Notes under the pieces: generated by a model
Told to the model about the DNA's origin: nothing
The model's input: the letters and a program-made list of their open reading frames with translations, nothing else
Database searches by the model: none
In this document: piece by piece, positions 24,879 through 34,802 of the stretch
How the letters are laid out: every line of letters begins with the position of its first letter
Position numbering within the stretch: position 1 is the stretch's first letter
Program-made: the position numbers and the translations under genes
NCBI GenBank assembly: GCA_018449715.1
Contig: JAAVVA010000001.1
Coordinates: forward strand, 1,302,001 to 1,366,000
Reading direction: 5' to 3'
Length of the DNA: 64,000 nt
DNA from: Acidobacteriaceae bacterium dw_441
Lineage (GTDB): Bacteria > Acidobacteriota > Terriglobia > Terriglobales > Acidobacteriaceae

Positions 24879-26105
24879 ATGACTCGCGCAAAGAGCCCGC
24901 AGGGCCAGAACAGATTGATCGGTTTCACCGCACTGATGGGAGCCATCCTGATTGCAGGATGCAAGACGGAAGCTCCGGCACCGGCGGCAGGAGGGGCCCT
25001 CCCGGTATCTGTGATCAAGGTGCAGTCGCAGAGCGTTCCCCTTGAGAACTCGTGGGTCGGCACGATGGACGGCAACGTCAACGCGCAGATTCAGCCGCAG
25101 GTTTCAGGCTACCTCGTGCAGCAGCTCTACAAGGAAGGCACGGTCGTGCAGAAGGGGCAGGTCCTCTTCCAGATCGATCAGCGTCCCTTCCAGGCGGTGC
25201 TCGACCAGGCGCAGGCGCAGGTCGCGCAGGCCCAGGGTGCTTTGGGACAGGCACAGGCACAGCTTGAGCTGGCAAAGATTAACGTGAACCGCGATACGCC
25301 TCTCGCAGCTCAGAGGGCCATCGCGCAGAGCACGCTGGACAATGAGAAGCAGCAGCTGATGCAGCAGGAGGCCGCCGTCAAGGCAGCCGAGGCGCAGATT
25401 GCAGCGGCGAAGGCCGCGGTCGAAACCGCGAACCTGAACCTTGGCTTCACGCATGTTCGCTCGCTGATTACCGGCGTTGCGGGACAGGCCACGACGCAGG
25501 TCGGCAACCTTGTGAGCCCGCAGTCGGTGCTGACCTCGGTCTCGCAGATGGACCCGATCCGCGTGTACTTCTCCATCTCGGACGCCGAGTATCTCGGCCT
25601 GAGCAAGCGGCTGAAGAATGGCGGCAGCGACCTTCTGAAGAGCGCGGCGGATGTTCCGCTAACGCTGCACCTCGCGGATGGAAGCGCGTACGGCAAGCCC
25701 GGAAAAATCATCTTCGTCGATCGCCAGATGAACCAGCAGACGGGAGCGATCCGCGTTGCGGCGACCTTCCCGAACCCCGGCAATGTGCTGCGCCCCGGAC
25801 AGTTCGGACGCGTCTCGGCCAACACCGAGGTTCGTCAGAACACGGTCATGATTCCGCAGGCGGCCCTAGCCGACATGCAGGGACAGAAGCAGGTCTTCAC
25901 CGTTGGCGCGGATAACAAGGTTCATGTCGTCACCGTCACGGTTGGACCGGAGATCGGCACGGATGTGGTCATCCTGAACGGACTTCAGCCTGGCACGACG
26001 ATCATTACCGATAACCTGCAGAAGCTTGGCGAGGGAGCCCCTGTCGCTCCGCACGCGGCCGCCCCTGCTGCGGCTGACGCCAGCAAGCCGACCGGAGGGA
26101 AGTAA
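24879..26105 (+). CDS. RND efflux periplasmic adaptor (membrane fusion lipoprotein)
   Basis: 408 aa. The ATG at 24879 follows AGGAGG. An N-terminal lipoprotein signal ends in LIAGC (Cys about residue 28). Then come a biotinyl-lipoyl half motif (NAQIQPQVSGYL), an alpha-helical hairpin rich in Gln/Ala heptads (residues about 100-185), and beta-barrel and membrane-proximal domains. It links the inner-membrane pump to the outer-membrane channel. Its stop overlaps the pump start by one base (TAATG), so the two are translationally coupled. Confidence 0.95.
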   Translation: MTRAKSPQGQNRLIGFTALMGAILIAGCKTEAPAPAAGGALPVSVIKVQSQSVPLENSWVGTMDGNVNAQIQPQVSGYLVQQLYKEGTVVQKGQVLFQIDQRPFQAVLDQAQAQVAQAQGALGQAQAQLELAKINVNRDTPLAAQRAIAQSTLDNEKQQLMQQEAAVKAAEAQIAAAKAAVETANLNLGFTHVRSLITGVAGQATTQVGNLVSPQSVLTSVSQMDPIRVYFSISDAEYLGLSKRLKNGGSDLLKSAADVPLTLHLADGSAYGKPGKIIFVDRQMNQQTGAIRVAATFPNPGNVLRPGQFGRVSANTEVRQNTVMIPQAALADMQGQKQVFTVGADNKVHVVTVTVGPEIGTDVVILNGLQPGTTIITDNLQKLGEGAPVAPHAAAPAAADASKPTGGK

Positions 26106-29100
26106 TGTCGAAGTTTTTTATTCGCCGGCCCATTGTGGCGATCGTGATTGCAATTCTCACGGTCATCCTGGGTACCGTATCCATGCTGACGCTGCCAACA
26201 GCGCAGTTCCCGGATATCGCTCCGCCTGAAATCTCGGTGACCGCGAACTATGCGGGCGCTGACGCGAAGACGCTGTTGCAGTCGGTTTCGACTCCGCTGG
26301 AGCAGCAGATCACAGGCGTCGACAACATGCTCTACATGTACTCGGTGAATGCGAACAATGGACAGTCGCAGATCTTCACCGACTTCGATGTAAAGACGAA
26401 CCCCGACACCGACCAGATTCTGACGCAGCTCCGCGTCTCGCAGGCGCAGGCGCAGCTTCCGGCGCAGGCGACTGTGGGCGGTATCACCGTGCAGAAGTCG
26501 CTGACCTCGCCGCTGATGATCGTCGCGCTCTCGTCGCCTGAGGGAAGGTATGACGCGTCGTTTCTCACGAACTACGCGATCATCAAGCTGCAGGACGAGA
26601 TCACGCGCGTTCCCGGCGTGGCCCGTGTGCAGGTCTTCGGTGGACAGTACGCTCTGCGTGTCTGGGTAAAGCCGGACCAGCTTGCGAAGCTCGGCGTCAC
26701 CGCGCCTGAGATTATCGCTGCGCTGCAGACGCAGAACAACGTGAACCCGGCAGGTCAGATCGGCGGCGATCCCGCTCCTGAAGGCCAGCAGTTCACGTAC
26801 ACCGTCCGCACGGAAGGCCGTCTCGTAACTCCCGAGGAGTTCGAGAAGATCGTCGTGCGCGCGAACCCTGACGGCTCGGTGCTGCACCTGAAGGATGTTG
26901 CCCGCATCGAGCTGGGATCGCAGTACTACACGCTGAACGGTCGCTATAACAAGGCTCCCGCGGGCGTCTTCGGCGTCTATCAGCTGCCGGGATCGAACGC
27001 GGTGCAGACGGCGAAGCTCGTCACGCAGCGCATGCAGGAGCTGTCCGCAAACTTCCCGTCCGGGCTGAAGTACGACATTCCGCTCGATACGACGAAGGCG
27101 GTTACGGCAGGTCTGCATGAGATCGTCATCACGCTGGTCGAGGCGCTTGTTCTCGTCGTCATCGTGGTGTTCATCTTCCTGCAGGGCTGGCGCGCTACGC
27201 TGATTCCGCTGCTGGCCGTGCCGGTATCGCTGGTCGGTAGCTTCATCATCTTCCCGCTGCTGGGCTTCTCGATCAACACGCTGTCGCTGTTCGGACTCGT
27301 GCTGGCTATCGGACTCGTCGTCGACGACGCCATCGTCGTGGTCGAGGCCGTGGAGCATCATATCGAGCAGGGAATGACTCCCGTCGATGCGACATACAAG
27401 GCCATGGAAGAGGTGTCCGGCCCGGTCGTCGCCATCGCGCTGATTCTGGCGGCGGTGTTCATTCCGACAGCCGCGATCCCCGGCATCACCGGGCGACTGT
27501 ATCAACAGTTCGCGATTACGATTGCCATCTCGGTTGTCATCTCGGCCTTCAACGCTCTGTCGCTCAGCCCCGCGCTGGCCGCTCTGCTGCTGAAGCCGAA
27601 GAGCGAGAATCATGGAAGCGGTCTCCTGGGACGCTTCTACAAGTGGTTCAACCGCCTCTTCGGGCGCGCGACCGACAACTACATTTCCACCTCGAAGATC
27701 ATGGTCCACAAGGCCGGATTCTCCATGATTCTTCTGATCATCACCGGTGTCGCCGCCGTGCTGCTGGGAGGAAGGCTGCCGACAGGCTTCATTCCGACCG
27801 AAGACCAGGGCTATGCCTTCGTCGCATTGCAGCTTCCGGATGCGTCATCGCTTCAGCGCACCGATCAGGCCGCGCTGAAGGTTTCGGATGCCCTGCTGAA
27901 GACCCCCGGCGTTCGCGGCGTCATTCAGGTCAACGGCTTCAGCCTTCTGACGCAGACGCAGAGCACAAACACCGCCTTCTTCTTCGTTGCTCTGAAGGAC
28001 TGGGATCTGCGTAAGTCGAAGGAAGAGCAGTTCGAGGCGATTCAGGGAAGTATGGCGCGGCAACTGGCGGCCAATCCTGACGGCATTGCCTTCAGCTTCC
28101 CGCCACCATCGATTCCTGGTGTCGGAACCTCGGGTGGTGTCACCTTCGTCCTGCAGGATCGCTCCGGCAACGACGACCCGAACTTCCTGACGCAAAACCT
28201 GATGACCTTCCTTGGGGCCCTCAAGAAGCGTCCGGAGATCATGGTGGCGATTCCATCGTACCTGCCTGCCGTGCCGCAGCTTTATGCTTCGGTCGACAAG
28301 GACAAGGTCGTGCAGCAACAGGTCGCTCTCTCCGACGTCTACGCCACCATGCAGACGTTTATGGGCGGTTACCTGACGAACTACTTCAACAGGTTCGGTC
28401 GTCAATGGCAGACCTATGTTGAGGCGGAGTCCGACTCGCGCAGTAAGATCGAGAACATTAATCAGTTCTACGTCCGAAGCGCGAACGGCAGCCAGGTTCC
28501 GCTGTCTGCACTGGTCAACGTCAAGAAGATCAACGGACCGGAGTTTATCTACCGCTTCAACGAGTACAACGCGGTCACGATCAATATCTCCGGTGCGCCG
28601 GGGTATAGCTCGGGCCAGATCATGAGTGCGCTCGAGACGACCTTCAAGCAGTCGATGCCCGAAGGTATGGGCTTCGACTACTCGGGTATGTCGTATCAGG
28701 AGCACAAGGCCGCGCAGGGACTTCCCGCATGGGTGGTCTTCGCGCTCTCGATCGTCTTCGTCTTCCTGATTCTGGCCGCGCTTTATGAGAGCTGGACGCT
28801 TCCGTTCAGCGTTCTGCTGAGCACGCCGGTCGCGATTCTTGGAGCTTATCTTGCGATGAACGTGCGAGCGTTCGAGAATGACGTCTTCGCCACGATTGGT
28901 CTGGTCATGCTGATCGGCCTTTCGGCAAAGAACGCCATTCTGATCGTCGAGTTCGCAAAGCTGAACTACGAGAGTGGGCAGAGCATCGCCGATGCCGCGC
29001 TGAACGCAGCCCGTACGCGTTTCAGACCGATCATCATGACGGCGCTGGCCTTCATCTTCGGCTGCTTGCCGCTGTGGTTCGCCGAGGGAGCCGGTTCGGT

Positions 29101-29335
29101 TTCGCGCCGTATTCTCGGCACGGTGGTCGTCGGCGGAATGACACTGTCCAGCGTCATCGGCATCCTGTTCATTCCGGTCACGTTCTCGTTCGTGGAATAC
29201 GTCTCGCACCGCTATACGAAGGGCGGGAAGGGAACCACGATGGACTCCAAGCCTAACTTCGATCCTGTCGCCGCTGGAAAGGCCGCAGGAATACATCAGG
29301 AGCGTAACGATCAGACTCCTGGAGGTCACGCATGA
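26105..29335 (+). CDS. RND efflux transporter, HAE1 (AcrB/MexB) type
   Basis: 1076 aa, near the usual HAE1 length. It starts MSKFFIRRPI and shows the duplicated architecture of a 12-TM RND pump with two large periplasmic loops. The proton-relay residues are present: the Asp pair in GLVVDDAIVVVEAV (TM4) and Lys in GLSAKNAILIVEFAK (TM10). It exports hydrophobic or amphiphilic compounds by proton antiport as a trimer. It sits between its adaptor (1-base overlap) and its outer-membrane factor (4-base overlap), under the divergent TetR regulator. Confidence 0.97.
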   Translation: MSKFFIRRPIVAIVIAILTVILGTVSMLTLPTAQFPDIAPPEISVTANYAGADAKTLLQSVSTPLEQQITGVDNMLYMYSVNANNGQSQIFTDFDVKTNPDTDQILTQLRVSQAQAQLPAQATVGGITVQKSLTSPLMIVALSSPEGRYDASFLTNYAIIKLQDEITRVPGVARVQVFGGQYALRVWVKPDQLAKLGVTAPEIIAALQTQNNVNPAGQIGGDPAPEGQQFTYTVRTEGRLVTPEEFEKIVVRANPDGSVLHLKDVARIELGSQYYTLNGRYNKAPAGVFGVYQLPGSNAVQTAKLVTQRMQELSANFPSGLKYDIPLDTTKAVTAGLHEIVITLVEALVLVVIVVFIFLQGWRATLIPLLAVPVSLVGSFIIFPLLGFSINTLSLFGLVLAIGLVVDDAIVVVEAVEHHIEQGMTPVDATYKAMEEVSGPVVAIALILAAVFIPTAAIPGITGRLYQQFAITIAISVVISAFNALSLSPALAALLLKPKSENHGSGLLGRFYKWFNRLFGRATDNYISTSKIMVHKAGFSMILLIITGVAAVLLGGRLPTGFIPTEDQGYAFVALQLPDASSLQRTDQAALKVSDALLKTPGVRGVIQVNGFSLLTQTQSTNTAFFFVALKDWDLRKSKEEQFEAIQGSMARQLAANPDGIAFSFPPPSIPGVGTSGGVTFVLQDRSGNDDPNFLTQNLMTFLGALKKRPEIMVAIPSYLPAVPQLYASVDKDKVVQQQVALSDVYATMQTFMGGYLTNYFNRFGRQWQTYVEAESDSRSKIENINQFYVRSANGSQVPLSALVNVKKINGPEFIYRFNEYNAVTINISGAPGYSSGQIMSALETTFKQSMPEGMGFDYSGMSYQEHKAAQGLPAWVVFALSIVFVFLILAALYESWTLPFSVLLSTPVAILGAYLAMNVRAFENDVFATIGLVMLIGLSAKNAILIVEFAKLNYESGQSIADAALNAARTRFRPIIMTALAFIFGCLPLWFAEGAGSVSRRILGTVVVGGMTLSSVIGILFIPVTFSFVEYVSHRYTKGGKGTTMDSKPNFDPVAAGKAAGIHQERNDQTPGGHA

Positions 29336-30762
29336 GAAAGTCTCCGAAACTTCCGATCGGCGTCCTTGGGCTGGCCAGCCTGCTTGTGCTGGCCGGCTGC
29401 AAGGTCGGTCCGAAGTATGCTCGTCCGCAGGTTCCGGCTCCTCCCGCATTTCGCGGAGCCGACGACGCTGCTGTAGCGACCGACGCGAAGGACTCGATCG
29501 GCGATCAGCAGTGGTCGCAGGTCTTCAAGGAGCCTGAACTGCAGGCCCTTATCACCAAGGCGCTTCAGAACAACTACGATGTCCGCATCGCAGCGCAGCG
29601 AGTGCTTGAGCAGCAGGCGCAGGTGAAGATCACCCGCGCACAGCAGTTCCCGACAATCAGCGCTGGCGGCTCGGGCATCGGGGCGTATGCTCCGGGGCTC
29701 AGCTCGCTTACCGGTGGGGATAGCAACTCCAACGATGGCTCGATCTCTGTTGGAAGCTTCAACCTGTCGGCGGCGTGGACCCCTGATTTCTGGGGGCTCT
29801 ACCGCAGGCAGACCGAAGCCGCTCGCGATACGCTTCTGGCCCAGGAGTGGGCTCGGAAGGCAGTGCGCCTGACGCTGGTGCAGCAGGTGGCGACGACGTA
29901 CTTCACGTTGCGCGCTCTGGACTCGCAGCTCGCCATTGCGGAGCAGACGGTCAAGTCGCGGCAGGATTCGGTTGACCTGACACGTCGTCTTGCCGATGGC
30001 GGCTCCGTTCCTCTGTCGGACCTTCGGCAGGCGGAGCAGCTGCTCTACACGGCGACCTCACAGATTCCGCAGCTGAAGCAGCAGATCCAGCAGAATGAAA
30101 ACGCTCTGCAGCTGCTGCTCGGCGAGACGCCGGGGTCTGTGGCTCACACCGATCCCAACGCTCTACTTCCTCCTCCGGCGAACCTTCCGGTGGGTGTGCC
30201 TTCGCAGCTTCTGGAGCGTCGTCCTGACGTCCAGCAGTCGGAGGCACAGCTGATGGCGGCGAATGCCAACATCGGCGTGGCGCGAGCGCAGTTCTTCCCG
30301 CAGCTTTCGATCAGCGCCTCGGGCGGTGTCGGAGGCGACAACTTCCCGGATATGTTCAAGTCCGGGGCGGAGACGGTCTACGGCATCGGGTCGTTGGCGC
30401 AGCCTCTGTTCGCGGGCGGCAAGCTTCGCGGCCAGCTCCAGATCGCCCAGGAGACGAAGAAAGAACTGGTCCTGAACTATCAGAAGACCATTCTCACCGC
30501 CTTCCGCGATGTGTCGAATGCACTGATCGCCGCGGACAAGCAGCGTGCGTATCGCGAGCAGCAGGAGAAGCTCGTGGTGGCTGCGCAGGATGCCACGAGG
30601 CTCGCGCGCATCCGCTACCAGGGCGGAGCGACGGCGTACCTCGAGGTGCTCACCACGGACACGAACCTGTTCCAGGCGCAACTGAACCTCGCGCTTGCAC
30701 AGCAGAACGAGGCGCTTTCTCTGGTGCAGCTCTACGCTGCGCTTGGAGGCGGCTGGCAGTAA
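29332..30762 (+). CDS. Outer-membrane efflux factor (NodT/OprM type lipoprotein)
   Basis: 476 aa. The ATG at 29332 overlaps the pump stop (ATGA). The lipoprotein signal ends VLAGC, then the family start KVGPKYARPQVPAPPAFR. Two repeats of long helical hairpins (such as TLVQQVATTYFTLRALDSQL and QKTILTAFRDVSNAL) define the TolC-like fold. It forms the trimeric outer-membrane channel that completes the tripartite pump. A perfect terminator stem follows 61 bp after the stop, ending the operon. Confidence 0.96.
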   Translation: MRKSPKLPIGVLGLASLLVLAGCKVGPKYARPQVPAPPAFRGADDAAVATDAKDSIGDQQWSQVFKEPELQALITKALQNNYDVRIAAQRVLEQQAQVKITRAQQFPTISAGGSGIGAYAPGLSSLTGGDSNSNDGSISVGSFNLSAAWTPDFWGLYRRQTEAARDTLLAQEWARKAVRLTLVQQVATTYFTLRALDSQLAIAEQTVKSRQDSVDLTRRLADGGSVPLSDLRQAEQLLYTATSQIPQLKQQIQQNENALQLLLGETPGSVAHTDPNALLPPPANLPVGVPSQLLERRPDVQQSEAQLMAANANIGVARAQFFPQLSISASGGVGGDNFPDMFKSGAETVYGIGSLAQPLFAGGKLRGQLQIAQETKKELVLNYQKTILTAFRDVSNALIAADKQRAYREQQEKLVVAAQDATRLARIRYQGGATAYLEVLTTDTNLFQAQLNLALAQQNEALSLVQLYAALGGGWQ

Positions 30763-30823
30763 GACTCCTTCTCAGCTCCGGGGAAACGCTATCTTGTTGT
30801 TCCCCGGGGAGATTTCATTCCGT

Positions 30824-30869
30824 AGAAAGCAGCGACCTGCGATGCACTTCAGGTCGCTGCTTTCTTTTA
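30824..30869 (+). terminator. Strong rho-independent terminator of the RND operon
   Basis: A perfect 16-bp stem (30824-30839 with 30850-30865) with a 10-base loop is followed by TTTT. It separates the efflux operon from the choice-of-anchor D lipoprotein gene. Confidence 0.92.
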
Positions 30870-30941
30870 ATACTGCAAGCATGGAAATTCCGGGTATTCT
30901 TGGCAACGTCAATGGTTACAGCCCTGAGAGGAGCCCGAGCG

Positions 30942-33900
30942 ATGCGATCGTTGGTGTGGCTGCGCACGATTCTTCTGTTCTCGCTGGTGTGTTTTCTGGC
31001 GAGTTGTTCAGGTGGCGGCTCGAAGGGAACAACGACTGCGAGCAGCGCGAATCCTCCCTCGAGTGGCAGCAATCCTCCTGCAAGCGGCAATCCTCCATCT
31101 GGGAGCAATCCACCTTCGACGGGCGATCCCTCCGGAGGCAGTAATCCTCCTGCAAGCGGCAATCCGCCTTCGAGTGGCGATCCTTCTTCTGGAAGCAACC
31201 CGCCTTCCAGCGGGAATCCTCCAGACAGCGGAAATCCTCCCTCAAGTGGGACGAATCCTCCTTCAGGAGGCAATCCACCGGATAGCGGCAGTAACCCTCC
31301 ATCTGGAAGTAATCCGCCATCGAACGGCGGGACTCCACCTTCGGGTGGGACGAATCCTCCATCGGGTGGGAACCCGCCTTCTGGTGGAAATCCTCCATCT
31401 GGAGGCACGACACCCCCTGCTGTGAAATATGGCCTGGTGCAGGGAGGAGTCGTTCCGGTAAGCGGGGCCTCCGTCCAGATGTATGCGGTAGGAACCACAG
31501 GCGATGGATCGGCGGCGACACCGCTCTTTGCAACGCCGTTGACTACGGATTCTGATGGGAAGTTCGATTCCGCGGGGGCCTATACCTGCCCGACGGCCGA
31601 CACGCTGGTGTACATGGTGGCGACCGGAGGCGATCCAGGGAATGCTACGGGCTCGGTGAATCCGCAGATCAGCATGATGGCAGCCCTGGGGCGCTGCGGC
31701 GACCAGACGCCGACGACCAACGTGACGATCAACGAGGTGACGACCGTCGCCGCGGTATGGATGCTGGCTCCTTACATGCAAAGCGCGACCGCAATCGGCG
31801 CAGACAGCAGCCATCCGGAGATGCTGGCCGCCGCCTTCCAGATGGCGCTGCTGCTGGCGAATCCTGCCACTGGTGCTACTCCCGGAGCCAACGCTCCCAA
31901 TGATGCGACCCTGCCGATCGCCGAGATCAATACGCTTGCCGATATTCTGTCGGCCTGCGTGGACTCTACCGGAGGAGCAGCCGGGGACGGCTCTGCCTGC
32001 GGAACCCTGTTCAGCGCGGTAACACAAACGAACGGCATTCCTCCGAGCAACACGTTGAGCGCGGCGTTGCTGATTGCAAACAATCCGATGCAGGGAATTG
32101 CGACTCTATACGGATTGCTGCCCGCGAATCCGCCATTTCAGCCGGTGCTGACATCAGCCCCCGCAAGCTTTACGCTTCCGACGACCTTTCCCTCGGGATT
32201 GGCTGTGTCGCCGAACCCTGCATCGTTTCCGAACATTTATGTAGGGCAGGTCTCGCAGCTGTTCGTGAATCTGACCAATCACAGCAGCTCGGAGGTTCAC
32301 TTCCAAGAGTTGGTGCTATCCGGTGCGAATGCGACGGAGTTCACTATCTTCCCGAATTCAGGCGGGAGCAGCTGCAGCACGACTACGGCACTGGCTGCTG
32401 GTACAACCTGCGTGATTTTGGTGGAGAGCACACCTGTTAGCGCAGGAACGAAGATGGCTGATCTTACTATCGTCAGCGACGCACAGAATCCTCTGATTCA
32501 TGTGGCGCTGAACGGGCAGGGAAGCGACTATGCTCTCACCTTCTCCCCGAGCTCTCTCAGCTTCCCGAGCACTCCGGTAGGGACGACCACGGTGCCCCAG
32601 ATGGTTACCGTGACGAATCATGCGAGCCTTCCCATCTCTCTCGGCGCGCAGTTAGTCGGCGCGAATAGTGCGATGTATGTCCTGGGTACATCGAGTTGCT
32701 TATCGGCGACTCTCGCCGCCGGAGCCAGCTGCACGTTCCCTGTGCTGTTCCGGCCAACCACCGTGGGGACACTCGATAGCACCATTCAGTTCACAGGGGG
32801 ATTCAGCGTTTCGCTGCATGGCACGGGCCTGGCCTCCACGGCTCCTTTGCCGCTGTCGTTTTCGTCCACGTCGCTTGCGTTCCCGGATACGATGCCTGGC
32901 CTCTCTACGCTTCCGACGCCTTTGACGATCACAAACGTCGGATCGACCGCAGTGGATGTTGCTGTTCAGCTGGTCGACGAGCAGGGACAGCCGGAGACTG
33001 ACTCGGTCTTTTACGTAGGGTCTACCCCATCGTGCCTGGACCTGAGACCAGCCGCAAGCTGCAGAATCTCTGTTGTCTTCGCTCCGATTGCCGCCGGTCT
33101 TCGGACCCCGGTCCTGCGCTTCCTGAGCATTCCCGCAGGGGCAGGCGATTGGGGTTCGCCCGCTGGGCGGACTCAGACCGTTGCCCTGAGTGGAACAGGG
33201 CTTGAGCGGACGGGCGGTCCCTTGACGCTGAGCCCGAGCGGAGGACTGTCCTTCAGCCAGTACGGAGCTGCACAAATAGCCACGCTCGAGAATGACGGGG
33301 ATACCCCGGTTACTATCCTCTCTATCAATTACATGAACAACACCTGCGGCACGACGCTGGCCGCTCATGCGCAGTGCCAGATCTCCGTCGATGGAACGTA
33401 TGGAAACGTGACAGTCGACGCGACCTCATCGGCAACGCCATACACTTTGCCGGTCTCCGTTCCGCCTGACCCGGTGACCATCCATGATGGCGTCGTGGTC
33501 TTTCAGACTACACCCATTGGGGGATACTCGACGGCCGAGTTCAGCAGCTCTGGAGGGGTTTCGGCGACGGTCCTTCAAGGGCAGAACTCATATGAGTTTG
33601 CAGGCGATTCGTGCTCGGTAAACGTACATATGGATTGCTTTGCTACCGTGAGCTTTGCTCCTATCAATCCAGGCCTGCGACATGCTCTCGTCAATGTAAC
33701 CAGTACGGCGATGTTCGGTTCCCCCACAACCATGTACAGGCTGCTTGGTTTTAGCGGAGATAAGGCCGGGGCCGATTTCACGCTTACTCAGAATGACTTC
33801 CCGAACGTAATCGTTCCCGGTTATGTGGGGATGGTTACGTTGACGAACACAGGAACAAATCCGCTGCTGCTGTACCAGGCAAACCCGACACAAACCGCTC

Positions 33901-34778
33901 AGACCCTGGGAGCTGGCTTTTCCGGATGTTATGGGATGTCCTTTCAGCTAGGCGACTCGAATGTTTACGGTGACGTCTCGTATTCCGGCATCTATGTTCC
34001 TGTGGGGCAAAGCTGCACGCTCGCAGTTTACTTCAGCGCCAGCCAGGGAACCGGAACCCAGCAGCAGTCCTTCTCCTTTACGGATGCTTTTTCCCAGATT
34101 GCGCGGGGGCTGCAATTTACAGGAGAGGCCGGGGCGCAGGAAGCTGCTCCTACGATCTCCGGCAGCACGGACGTGGGAGAGGTTCCTCTTGGAGAGCCGA
34201 CCACGCCGATCTCACTTACGATCAATGCTCCGAACGGCGATGGTGTAACGCTGGGGGAGGTGACTACGTCTCCCAGCACGGGCATAGCTTACACGATCGA
34301 TCCCGGCACCTGCGCCCAGCAGACGCCATGCCAGATTACCGTATCGGCCACACCTTCGGTCGGCAACACGTTTTCCATCTCTTCCACGATCTACGATCCG
34401 ATCACTGGTCTGAGTACCCCGGCAGTCCTGTTGCAGGGGTTCGGTGGTCACCTGATTCGAGGCACATTCGTTCCATCGACAGTCTACTTTGACCCGCAGA
34501 AGGTCAACACGACCTCAGCGGTTCACACAGTTACAGTAATAAATACGGGCCATGCGCCGCTGATTATTACTGGGGTCACTGTGAACGGCTACGGAGCGCC
34601 GGACTTTTCCGTGGATAGCAGCGCCTGCACTCAGTCTGCAATCCCTGTAGAGGGAAGCTGTTCGCTCTCCGTGACATTTACGCCGAATAGTGCGGACGAT
34701 CGATTGGCTACGCTGCAACTTATCAGCAACGAGCAAACACCATCTTCGGTGTCGCTGTCTGGCTACGGGACACAGTAG
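30942..34778 (+). CDS. Choice-of-anchor D / ASH-domain lipoprotein with Asn-Pro-Pro repeats
   Basis: 1278 aa from the ATG at 30942 (GGAG eight bases upstream). A lipoprotein signal peptide ends FLASC at about residue 22. Residues about 37-160 are a low-complexity linker of NPPSSG/NPPSGG-type repeats. A domain of about 260 residues with little similarity to known folds follows. The rest holds several roughly 100-residue immunoglobulin-like repeats (ASPM-SPD2-Hydin/choice-of-anchor D type), each with a VTNxG-like strand and a C..T..AG..C..V.F.P pattern. It is probably displayed on the cell surface through the repeat linker; its partner or substrate is unknown. Confidence 0.85.
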   Translation: MRSLVWLRTILLFSLVCFLASCSGGGSKGTTTASSANPPSSGSNPPASGNPPSGSNPPSTGDPSGGSNPPASGNPPSSGDPSSGSNPPSSGNPPDSGNPPSSGTNPPSGGNPPDSGSNPPSGSNPPSNGGTPPSGGTNPPSGGNPPSGGNPPSGGTTPPAVKYGLVQGGVVPVSGASVQMYAVGTTGDGSAATPLFATPLTTDSDGKFDSAGAYTCPTADTLVYMVATGGDPGNATGSVNPQISMMAALGRCGDQTPTTNVTINEVTTVAAVWMLAPYMQSATAIGADSSHPEMLAAAFQMALLLANPATGATPGANAPNDATLPIAEINTLADILSACVDSTGGAAGDGSACGTLFSAVTQTNGIPPSNTLSAALLIANNPMQGIATLYGLLPANPPFQPVLTSAPASFTLPTTFPSGLAVSPNPASFPNIYVGQVSQLFVNLTNHSSSEVHFQELVLSGANATEFTIFPNSGGSSCSTTTALAAGTTCVILVESTPVSAGTKMADLTIVSDAQNPLIHVALNGQGSDYALTFSPSSLSFPSTPVGTTTVPQMVTVTNHASLPISLGAQLVGANSAMYVLGTSSCLSATLAAGASCTFPVLFRPTTVGTLDSTIQFTGGFSVSLHGTGLASTAPLPLSFSSTSLAFPDTMPGLSTLPTPLTITNVGSTAVDVAVQLVDEQGQPETDSVFYVGSTPSCLDLRPAASCRISVVFAPIAAGLRTPVLRFLSIPAGAGDWGSPAGRTQTVALSGTGLERTGGPLTLSPSGGLSFSQYGAAQIATLENDGDTPVTILSINYMNNTCGTTLAAHAQCQISVDGTYGNVTVDATSSATPYTLPVSVPPDPVTIHDGVVVFQTTPIGGYSTAEFSSSGGVSATVLQGQNSYEFAGDSCSVNVHMDCFATVSFAPINPGLRHALVNVTSTAMFGSPTTMYRLLGFSGDKAGADFTLTQNDFPNVIVPGYVGMVTLTNTGTNPLLLYQANPTQTAQTLGAGFSGCYGMSFQLGDSNVYGDVSYSGIYVPVGQSCTLAVYFSASQGTGTQQQSFSFTDAFSQIARGLQFTGEAGAQEAAPTISGSTDVGEVPLGEPTTPISLTINAPNGDGVTLGEVTTSPSTGIAYTIDPGTCAQQTPCQITVSATPSVGNTFSISSTIYDPITGLSTPAVLLQGFGGHLIRGTFVPSTVYFDPQKVNTTSAVHTVTVINTGHAPLIITGVTVNGYGAPDFSVDSSACTQSAIPVEGSCSLSVTFTPNSADDRLATLQLISNEQTPSSVSLSGYGTQ
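31050..31420 (+). repeat. In-gene minisatellite coding for NPPSSG-like repeats
   Basis: About 370 bp of imperfect 15-30 bp units (core AATCCTCC followed by Ser/Gly codons) encode a Ser/Gly/Asn/Pro linker just after the lipobox of the anchor-D lipoprotein. Such tracts are prone to slippage, so linker length may vary between strains. It is not a CRISPR: units are short and in frame, with no unique spacers. Confidence 0.85.
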
Positions 34779-34802
34779 CGGAAGGCTCTCCTCCGCCATC
34801 CA

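Noticed and set aside
25985-29449. Two long open frames antisense to the RND pump genes
   Set aside because: Low-complexity Arg/His/Asp-rich translations without motifs, lying over clearly coding adaptor, pump and outer-membrane factor genes.
31050-31420. Possible CRISPR or tandem-repeat array
   Set aside because: Units are short, in frame and code for a Pro/Ser/Gly linker of a lipoprotein; no constant spacers or cas genes.
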